DNA of 64,000 nt. It comes from Alnus glutinosa. Its lineage: Eukaryota > Streptophyta > Magnoliopsida > Fagales > Betulaceae. How positions within the stretch are numbered: the stretch's first letter is position 1; each line of letters opens with the position of its first letter. The notes under the pieces were generated by a model, which searched no databases, was not told the DNA's origin, and saw only the letters and a program-made list of their open reading frames with translations. The position numbers were made by a program, and so were the translations under genes. The stretch covers positions 6,834,154 through 6,898,153 of the forward strand of contig NC_084886.1 in the NCBI RefSeq assembly GCF_958979055.1. Reading direction: 5' to 3'. Shown here one piece after another: positions 36,310 through 44,407 of the stretch.

Positions 36310-37659
36310 TGATGTGAATTTTAATTGTATTCGCAAGTGCACGAATCGCTTGTAGTTAATGGATTGCAAGTGCGAGGTCGATTCCACATGGAATTGTGTT
36401 CTTGAAAAACAAATTTATATCTAAACTAATTAAATCTTAACCTAGTTCCAAAAAAAACTTGAATTTGATTTTTTATAAAAAAGAAAAGAAAAAAGAAACA
36501 TAAACTAAATAAAGTAAAATAAAACAAAAGAAAAGATACTAAGGTTTTGGAATCTACACCCACCAAATCATAGCAACATATTCTCATATTCATCAATACA
36601 CATCCGAAGTTCTCACCATACAAATCTTATGTATGTTCTACTATTCTTCAAAAAATCATTAAATCATTCAATAAATCCATTCTTTGCACAAATCACAAAA
36701 GATGTCATGTTTAAACCAAATCATTAAATGTATCCGTAGAACGAGACACAATGAATATCCAACGTTTTGATAAATAAAAACTCAAGCAATCAATTAAATG
36801 AAACTATCTCAAATCATCACATGTATCCGTAAATTACAATAAATATCCAATAATCATCTCAATAATTGAATTGAAGTATAACAATTAGAAATAAAAAAAC
36901 TCATAAAATCGGATAGTATAAACTTACATTAAAATATTGTTGCTCTTCAAGCTTCATCCTCAACCTTAGTTGAAAATCTAGCTACACATGATTATTGAAA
37001 ATAAAAACCTACCCTAAAGAAAAACTAAACTAAAAAGAATAAAATATATTTGGTCTCTAGCTTCCCCTCTCTTCTCTTGAGACTTAGCAGTCTATTTATA
37101 GAGAGCAAACAAATCTTAGAAGCCCTATAAATTCTAAAAAAGTAGTACTTCAATCTCCTAGTCAAATTTAGAAGTAATCATAGTACAAATTGGAATAGGA
37201 TTCGTCTAAATTTGCGTTCTTATATTGTGGGACACTTTTGACATAGCAGAAGTTCGAATTAAGAAAATCTTATTTCACAATGACTTGTATTTTTTTGAGT
37301 TAGATTTCTAACATCGCTAGTTTTAACTTAATCCGATACTTAAAAGGAAAGTTATGGCCAAAATACTATGACATGTGCAGAATCTGAAATTTAATCCAAT
37401 CCGATTTTGACTCCAATTAGAGAAATTTCGATTTAATCATTTCATTGATTTGGTTAAACATAACCACACCATCTAGGTCTTCTCAAAGTGTGTTTTCTTC
37501 CAAACTTTGAATTTTTTACCTTAAAGCTGTCGTTTTCTCTCAATGTCCTGCAAAACACTTGAATATCAAAACTAATAAAAAACATTAGATAATAATAAGG
37601 CTAAAGGTTTAACATATGCAAATTAGGGGGTCCAAATATACAATATTTTGCACTCATCA
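36310..37659 (-). mobile_element. Solo LTR, 1350 bp, nested in the gypsy-type element
   Basis: A perfect 5-bp duplication ATTGT flanks it (36305-36309 and 37660-37664). The ends are TGATGTG... and ...CTCATCA, giving TG/CA termini and a TGATG/CATCA inverted pair. On the minus strand the LTR begins TGATGAGTGCAAAATATTG. A TATA box (CTCTATAAATAGAC) lies near 37090-37103, and the LTR ends after GATTCGTGCACTTGCGAATA. No internal region or second LTR is present. Confidence 0.8.
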
Positions 37660-37782
37660 ATTGTGTCAGGGATTTGGTGGATGACAGGTGACAGGTGTGG
37701 ATACCGAAGGGGCTTTGAAAATTCAAAATAGGCACTTAATTCTCTTACCTTCTAAATTCAAATAACAGAATTGGGGGGTAAC

Positions 37783-38484
37783 TGTTGGAGAAATAATCAA
37801 CTCCGAAGACACCTAGGTCCAAAGTCGGATCCAGGGAAGGTGGGGGGGGGGGGGGGGGGGGGGGGGGAAGGGTAGCCCAAAGGGCCAACCCGGACAGGTC
37901 ATCTCGGTCATAAACCACCTCGGAGGTCATCAAAACCCTTAGACGAAAGCCCATCTCGGAGTTGGAGAATCTCGGATCTGAACTCCACAGGACGCAAAAC
38001 ATCTCGGTATCCCAAACCTCGGAGTCAGACCATTCCGAGAAGTTCGGGATGACCTGAAATCCCGGATATCTTGGAATAATCAAAGGAACTCCGAAAGATC
38101 CTAGAGATTCGCTCCCACACGTGCAACCGGAATTGCACCATGAACCCATGTCGCCACTAATTGTAGACCCTTGAACGACCTGCATATCAGAACCCACATC
38201 CCCACTAACTGTAGACCCTCAAAAATTAGGGATGTGCAGAGTTATTTGGTTACACCTAAAATCCCTATAAATACAAAGGGTTTTCCAGGTATTAAAGACA
38301 TTAATTATTTTATTGTCTCCTATAAATTACCTTGAACATTCTCTCTCAAATTCTGTGTTGACTTAAGCATCGGAGCAGGATTGTCGGCATCCCCCAACGC
38401 AGTTCTTATTTTCAGATCCCAAGAGAAGGAGAACTTAAACAAATCGTAGGGTGACATGTCATCGATCGGAAATCTGTCTTAACA
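37783..38484 (+). mobile_element. Probable solo LTR, ~702 bp (plus orientation)
   Basis: Begins TGTTGGAGAAATAATC and ends CTTAACA. GTAAC (37778-37782) and GTTAC (38485-38489) flank it, one mismatch. CCTATAAATACAAAGG (38264 onward) is the TATA box, followed by TGACTTAAGCATCGGAGCAG and GTCGGCATCCCCC. It contains a 26-bp G run at 37842-37867. Confidence 0.65.
37842..37867. repeat. Poly(G) tract, 26 bp, inside an LTR
   Basis: A pure G homopolymer within the plus-oriented LTR. Confidence 0.92.
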
Positions 38485-38731
38485 GTTACCAATCTAGACA
38501 ACAAATTGCTAAGGATCCGTATTCAACTTTGACAGCTTTGGTTAAGGTTGGCCTAAGATCATCTCTAGTAGAATAGACAAATAACTCATAATAACTACAT
38601 TTGACTATTATGAGCTATTTTTGTGCCCAACAGAATAGCTACTTCAACATTTTTTTTTTCTTATAGTGTAAACAATAAATATGTTATTTCGCATATTCAT
38701 TGTTCACACCATATTTTCTTTTTCTCTCTCT

Positions 38732-38757
38732 CCCCCCCCCCCCCCCCCCCCCCCCCC
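38732..38757. repeat. Poly(C) tract, 26 bp
   Basis: A pure C homopolymer, the third long G/C run in this interval. Confidence 0.92.
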
Positions 38758-38921
38758 GACTTTTTTTTTTTGTTACTCTCTCTTCCACACAATAATGACA
38801 TTGTTGTCCTCACTCTTCCTCCTCATTTTGCCAAGCTTAACCAAAAGCTTTGAGACGAAGTCGCACTTCGTTGTCATCGTCTTTGAATTCCTCTACCCCT
38901 TCTGCCATTTCACAACGATCC

Positions 38922-38925
<4 letters not shown>

Positions 38926-38988
<63 letters not shown>
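38926..38988. repeat. (GA)n microsatellite
   Basis: About 31 GA dinucleotides without interruption. Confidence 0.95.
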
Positions 38989-38990
<2 letters not shown>

Positions 38991-39851
38991 ACGGAAAACA
39001 CCTCCTCTACCTCGTTTTCATGTACCTAGAAATCGATCTCAAGAATTCATCAATTCCCACCACAAAGGCACCAATCCAAGGCCCCTCCCCACTACCCTCC
39101 TCTAGAGCTTCCTTTAACAGCTATGTAAGGGTGTCACCCATTGCAACTCTCACAACGTTCTCCATCGCGGTTTTAAGCCTCAAAATATACTCATTAACCA
39201 TGTTCGTACAACTTTTTGTATGGTGTGAACATGGCTCTTCCTTCTTTATTTTTCAGGCTTCTTACAAGAATTCTGCAAAATTAGCAAACCTAAGAGACCC
39301 TTCTAAAGGTCTACTCCGATGCTTAAGTTAGCTTCTGCTAAAGAAAGAGTTTGCTTAATTCTCCAAACTTCTAGTTTGTGTTTATGCATGGGGTTGTGGC
39401 CTATTTATAGGCTGAATCTAGGAGTTCCACTTTCATGTTTCTATTCATACTAAAAATGCGTCTAGGTATACCGCAAGTAAAATAATCCATATATGCACCC
39501 TTGCTGCTAGGGTTTCCTTATCAACCTATGAGTGGGATCTTTGGCAACAAATCCAGGATTAGCCTCAATCTCGGATTTTCAGAGACTGGGCACAATCTCA
39601 AGAGATCGTAACCGTAATGTCCATCTTTAGATCGTGGGATTCAAACCCGGATTTCTTGGGATGCAGTTAAGACCTGAGTTCCCAGGCCTTAACTGAGTTC
39701 TCAGAACATGCTTGTCCTGGGCTTTGGCTAACTTGATAACTGAATCTTGGTTTTGGGATGTCTGTATTCCCGGGACCCAATTTGACTATGCCTCCTGTCA
39801 CGTATTCTTGGGAATAGCTGCCTGGTATCTATCTCTTGGGATTGTTCTATC

Positions 39852-40774
39852 TAGGGTTGGCAATTTTTGACACTGCCCGTGAACTCGACACAAAAATGCA
39901 GGGTTTGGGTTTAGGCTAGTCGGGTTCGGGTCATAATTGGGTCAACCCGATTATGATATGATTAGAATCGTGTTTAGCAGGTCAACCCGTGGGTTGACCT
40001 ACTAACACGATTATAACCCTTTTTAAAAAAAAATAAAAAAATTAGCACTTCGAAACAAAACCCTAGCCCTTCAAACTGTTCTTCAGGCCCTTCACTTATG
40101 GGTTCACACTCACGGGTCACGGCTTCACGCGGCTTCACTTCAAAGTTAACCATTAATGTTGTCGTTGTCCAACACGAACCCACAAAACCCACCACTTTTC
40201 TCATAAATGCTACAGTTGGCAGCCTTCCATTTCAACCAAAACCCATTTCTTAGGACCTCTCTAATCTCATCACTCTCACCCCCATAAGCATCAACAGGTG
40301 CCACCACCCGAGTCGTGCAGTCCTTTGATACATCCCCTAGCTTCAGGTCGTCTTTAGACAGGGCCACAACGTTTTTCCCATCACAACCGGCATAAGACTG
40401 TAAATCACTGTGAAGCAGCAAAGAATTGCTACAATTATAAAGCAGATTTAGTTTGCTTTGTTTTGGCACTAGCTCAAATCGGACAAGAGAAAAGGGTATG
40501 TTTTTTATTAAAGGAAAACAACCGATGTTTGAATTATAAAAGGCATCGATTGAGACGCGAAGGGTCTGGTTTTGGTAGAAATTTTTATGGATGGTGTAGT
40601 TGCTATCGCACATGATGGTGTAGTTGTTAAATTAAACGGGTTCATCGGGTTGTGCTCGGGTTACATGTTTTAACCTGATTAATAATCTAGTCGGGTTCGG
40701 GTTAGTGTTAAATGTGTTGGTGGGTCAGTCGGGTTGACTTGAACCTGACTCGTTTACCCGAATTGTCAAGCCTA
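39852..40774. mobile_element. Non-autonomous hAT element, 923 bp, carrying a receptor-gene fragment
   Basis: The termini TAGGGTTGGCAATT and AATTGTCAAGCCTA are inverted. The flanks are GTTCTATC (39844-39851) and GTTCTATT (40775-40782), an 8-bp duplication with one difference, as hAT transposases make. Subterminal arms contain repeated GTCGGGTTCGGGT and GGTCAACCCG motifs. The centre holds about 470 bp of foreign coding-like sequence (see 40146-40613). No transposase. Confidence 0.85.
40146..40613 (-). pseudogene. Captured fragment of a WAK/LRK10L-type receptor kinase ectodomain
   Basis: The open frame reads through sequon NQTLRV, NLLYNCSNSLLLHSD, AGCDGKNVVALSK, DCTTRVVAPV and GFWLKWKAANC, then SGGFCGF. 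The pattern GF.L.W....C...SGG.CGF is the C-terminal WAK-associated domain that follows the GUB_WAK galacturonan-binding domain in LRK10-like receptors. The usual second Cys of the C-x2-C pair is Tyr here (CSIYEKSGG). No signal peptide, transmembrane segment or kinase is present. It lies wholly inside the hAT element, so it is a transduplicated piece. It is still open over 155 codons from the internal ATG. Confidence 0.65.
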
Positions 40775-40853
40775 GTTCTATTCCAGTGTTCTGTTGTTTC
40801 TCCTTCTTGGGTTGGTACTGGCCTGAAGTTCGGTCTGACTAGAATTATTCCCA

Positions 40854-41006
40854 ACAAACAAGGACAAGTGGATCCTCAAGATTGCTGATCTTAGCCTCGG
40901 CCGCGCTTTCACCGTTCCTCTCAAGAGCTACACCCACAAGATCGTCACTCTTTGGTATAGGGCTCCTAAGGTTCTGCTTGGATCCCCTCAACGTTCCATG
41001 AGCTAG
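40854..41006 (+). pseudogene. B-type cyclin-dependent kinase (CDKB1-like) fragment
   Basis: The 50-codon frame contains [20 protein letters not shown] and [20 protein letters not shown], then diverges and stops at TAG (41004). Functional CDKB1 kinases have DLG in the activation-loop start and APE after WYR; here these are DLS and APK. The PPLKSYTH-type motif of B-type CDKs is visible as VPLKSYTH. Only the activation segment is present, with no upstream kinase lobe. It starts directly at the retroelement border (40856). Non-functional. Confidence 0.75.
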
Positions 41007-41567
41007 AAGACTGCTGTGACAAGGTTGGAAAAAGAGAGAGAGAAAGAAAATAAAATAATAAAAAAGATTAAAAAAATAATATTTAAAGAAAATATAGAGT
41101 AAATATAAAATATGTTAAAGTGTGTATAGAAAAATGAGTAGTTAAAGTAGATTTTTTTTTTATTTATTTTTCGGTAGTTATTTTAGCTACTCGTGCTAAA
41201 GATGTTGTAAATGTATAAAGAATGGAATACATCCACGTCGTCCGGTAAACATTGGCGAGACCTAATAAAAGTTAGCAAAATGTTTGGTTTTATTATCTTG
41301 CACATCTCTTGCCAATCTCCATACAAAAGATATATAAATCTACCATTGAATATGTAGGATCGTATTTAAGTTTCACATATTTAACGATAAATTTGTAAAA
41401 TAGATGTGCAAAGAGAGATTGTCATTGCCTCGTTGGTATCATTAGGCCGTAGGGTTAAAAAGAGGATCTTCTTGACATTCTCATTGGCATATTTAGCAAA
41501 TAGGGAAGGAATGGCGGGAGCACCACTGCTTTGCTTCTGCAGCAAACTCAGATGACCAAAACAGACC
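41007..41567 (+). promoter_or_regulatory. Upstream region of the PPR gene
   Basis: AT-rich sequence between the CDK fragment and the PPR start codon. No clear TATA box could be chosen. Boundaries are positional only. Confidence 0.3.
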
Positions 41568-43709
41568 ATGAAACTTGCCTACACCTTATGTACACGCTTC
41601 CCTCTTACCAAAAAGTCTTACCTTCCATGGCGGACGCTCACCTATGCAACCCATCAACAACCCTTAGAATCTCCGGAACTCGCTCCGGCTCAGACCATAG
41701 CTTCTATGCACTCCATCTCTTCAAACCCCGGTTTTACACTTCTGGGTTTCTGCAGAAACACCGATGCTCTCAAGATAATCCACGGTTTGCTCATCGTAAA
41801 CGGCCTCACCGGTGAACTTCTGTACGATACGAAATTGGTTAGCTTGTATGGTTCGTTTGGGCAAGTTGAGCATGCCCGCTTGGTGTTTGATAGGATAGAA
41901 AACCCAGATTTTTATTCATGGAAGGTGATGCTCAGGTGGTACTTTCTGAACGATTTGTATTCGGAGATTATTCGGTTCTATACCTGTATGAGAATATGCG
42001 TCAGAGAGTGCGACAATATTGTATTTTCAATTGTGTTGAAGGCGTGTTGTGAACTGCGCAATATTTATGATGGGAGGAAGGTGCATTGCCAGATTGCTAA
42101 GGCGGGGAGCCCCGATAGTTTTGTGTTGACGAATCTTGTTGATATGTATGGGAAATGCGGAGAGATTGGGAGTTCTCGTGAGGTGTTCGATGAAATTCTT
42201 GATAGAAATGTGGTTTCATGGACATCAATGATCGTGGGGTATGTGCAGAATGATTGTCCCAAAGAAGGGTTGGTTTTGTTTAACAGAATGAGAGAAGGGT
42301 TAGTTGAAGGTAACCAGTTTACTGTAGGGAGCTTAGTCACTGCGTGTACAAATTTACGAGCTTTACATCAGGGGAAGTGGCTTCATGGGTATTTGATTAA
42401 GAATGGTATTGAATTTAATCAGTTCTTGGTGACAGCACTTCTAGACATGTATGTTAAGTGTGGGAATGTTAGAGATGCTCGTTCTGTCTTTGATGAGCTT
42501 TCTGCTATTGATCTTGTGTCATGGACAGCAATGATTGTTGGATACGCACAGAGTGACCAGCCCAATGAGGCATTAAAGTTGTTTATGGAGAAGAAATGGC
42601 TTAATATATTGCCAAATTCTGTCACGACTGCAAGTGTGCTTTCGGCATGTGCACAGTTAGGCAATTTAGTTATTGGACGGTCAGTTCATGGTCTGGGGAT
42701 TAAGCTTGGGTTAGGAGAACCTACGGTGAACAATGCGCTTATAGACATGTATGCAAAATGTCATATGATCAGAGATGCTGGTTATATATTTGAAACAGTT
42801 TTAGACAAGAATGTGATTACTTGGAATTCAATTATATCTGGCCATTCACTAATTGGTCATGCATATGAAGCTCTTGAACTCTTTAACCGAATGAGATCGG
42901 ATTCTGTCTCACCTGATGCAGTCACACTTGTTAGTGTTCTCTCAGCTTGTGCTTCCCTTGGTGCTCTTCGAGTCGGTTCTTCACTTCATGCTTTCTCTAT
43001 AAAGGAGGGCCTACTATCATCTAGTGTCTATGTTGGCACTGCGCTTCTTAACTTGTATGCCAAATGCGGGGATGTGAAGTCCGCTCATATAGTATTTGAT
43101 GGGATGGGGGAGAAGAACACTATCACGTGGAGTGCAATTATTGGTGGTTATGGAATGCAAGGGGATGGTAGTGGGTCCCTAGCACTTTTCAGCGAGATGT
43201 TGAAAGAAAAATTGGAGCCCAACGAAGTAATTTTCACGACTATATTATCAGCGTGTAGCCATACAGGGATGATTGGGGAGGGCTGGAAGTGTTTCAGTAT
43301 GATGTGCCAGGACTTTAACTTTGTTCCTTCGATGAAGCATTATGCATGTATGGTAGATCTATTATCTCGTGCAGGCAGACTTGAAGAAGCCTTTGACTTT
43401 ATTGAGAATATGCCAGTACAGCCAGATGTTAGTTTGATTGGATCTTTTCTCCATGGATGTGGACTCCATGCAAGGTTTGATCTTGGAGAAGTGGCAATCC
43501 AGAAAATGCTGGAGTTACATCCTAATGAAGCTAGTTACTATGTACTCATGTGTAACTTGTATGCTTCAGATGGAAGATGGAGCCAGGTTAACCGGGTGAG
43601 GGAGCTGATGAAGCAAAGAGGATTGAGCAAGTCCCCTGGGTGTAGCCTAGTGGAGATGGATATTAGTGATGATATCTCACCTGCCAGAGTGGCATCTCTT
43701 CCATGGTAA
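41568..43709 (+). CDS. Pentatricopeptide repeat protein, PLS class, E subgroup (organelle RNA editing type)
   Basis: An intronless frame of 713 residues. The N-terminal ~55 residues are basic and hydroxylated, as in a mitochondrial or plastid presequence. Then follow PPR units through the protein, for example VSWTSMIVGYVQND, LLDMYVKCGNVRDARSVFDE, VTTASVLSACAQLG, YAKCGDVKSAHIVFD and ITWSAIIGGYGMQG. The C-terminal E-type part has HYACMVDLLSRAGRLEEA, EASYYVLMCNLYASDGRW and SPGCSLVEM. There is no DYW deaminase, so editing would need a partner supplying one. Such proteins bind single organelle transcripts and specify C-to-U editing sites. From memory the nearest Arabidopsis protein is At2g03380. 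The start at 41568 is the first ATG; an ATG at residue 47 would shorten the presequence. It is convergent with the next gene. Confidence 0.9.
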   Translation: MKLAYTLCTRFPLTKKSYLPWRTLTYATHQQPLESPELAPAQTIASMHSISSNPGFTLLGFCRNTDALKIIHGLLIVNGLTGELLYDTKLVSLYGSFGQVEHARLVFDRIENPDFYSWKVMLRWYFLNDLYSEIIRFYTCMRICVRECDNIVFSIVLKACCELRNIYDGRKVHCQIAKAGSPDSFVLTNLVDMYGKCGEIGSSREVFDEILDRNVVSWTSMIVGYVQNDCPKEGLVLFNRMREGLVEGNQFTVGSLVTACTNLRALHQGKWLHGYLIKNGIEFNQFLVTALLDMYVKCGNVRDARSVFDELSAIDLVSWTAMIVGYAQSDQPNEALKLFMEKKWLNILPNSVTTASVLSACAQLGNLVIGRSVHGLGIKLGLGEPTVNNALIDMYAKCHMIRDAGYIFETVLDKNVITWNSIISGHSLIGHAYEALELFNRMRSDSVSPDAVTLVSVLSACASLGALRVGSSLHAFSIKEGLLSSSVYVGTALLNLYAKCGDVKSAHIVFDGMGEKNTITWSAIIGGYGMQGDGSGSLALFSEMLKEKLEPNEVIFTTILSACSHTGMIGEGWKCFSMMCQDFNFVPSMKHYACMVDLLSRAGRLEEAFDFIENMPVQPDVSLIGSFLHGCGLHARFDLGEVAIQKMLELHPNEASYYVLMCNLYASDGRWSQVNRVRELMKQRGLSKSPGCSLVEMDISDDISPARVASLPW

Positions 43710-44407
43710 TATGCTTCTTCCAACTCAATTTGTAGGAAATTTCTGTCAAATCCAGGATTGGCATTAGATTGTGGTGGGGGTTCAGGAAAAGACCTATGGA
43801 TGAGTATATTGTATATTTTCATCTTAAATTATAGGATTATTGGCAATTTAAAGCTTACAATTTATTTGGTAGGGAGGGTGGAAAATGTAAGAATGATAAT
43901 AGAATAAGAGGAACATATGAATTTTGCACATAACATGATATTATGAGACTCTGTTGAGGCAAGTGGTTCATCATACTATGTTTTGTATCGTGCACATAAT
44001 GATGGATAACTAATTATTGAGTGCCAAAATAATGTCATCCACTAATTGATCCCAATGTTTATCACACAAGTATGAATATGCTATTTATTGAGTTTATTCA
44101 ATGTGACATTATATGAATTATAACAGAATATTTAAATGAAAATAATATATATTTTATTGAATTTTGAAAGAGTTTGGGAAATAATGACATAAACAAAATG
44201 CCCTGATTTCCGTCTTGATTTGGATAAGAGCAACTCCCTTGCATACATAATGAAACCAAATCAGGTTTCGCGAGATAATCTCTATGCCTGTGGGTTGCAC
44301 AATTTTGATTAAAGAATGACGCTCTACAAAGAACATGAGTTTTTTTTTTGAAATCTATTCCAAATTCAATTGCCAACTTCTCCCTGTGAACTGTAAGATT
44401 ATCTTCC
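43710..44407. other. Tail-to-tail spacer between two PPR genes
   Basis: About 700 bp of AT-rich sequence that must hold the 3' ends of both convergent transcripts. No repeat or other gene is seen. Confidence 0.6.

Larger units (their letters stand above)
38485..39289. other. Retroelement-flanking region with C and GA homopolymers
   Basis: Contains the 26-bp C run at 38732-38757 and a ~64-bp (GA)n tract at 38926-38988. A 216-residue frame crossing both encodes poly-Pro and poly-Arg/Glu and is not a credible gene. Confidence 0.6.
39290..40856 (-). mobile_element. LTR of a retroelement (minus orientation), split by a hAT element
   Basis: On the minus strand it starts TGTTGGGAATAATTCTAGTC at 40856 and is interrupted by the hAT element 39852-40774. 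It then continues through CCTATAAATAGGCC (TATA box, near 39410), and TAACTTAAGCATCGGAGTAG at 39310-39330. The hAT duplication GTTCTATY marks where the LTR was broken. The 3' end of the LTR is not resolved. Confidence 0.55.

Noticed and set aside
38681..39331. 216-codon frame on plus
   Set aside because: It is held open by the C and GA homopolymers (poly-Pro, poly Arg-Glu) within retroelement debris.
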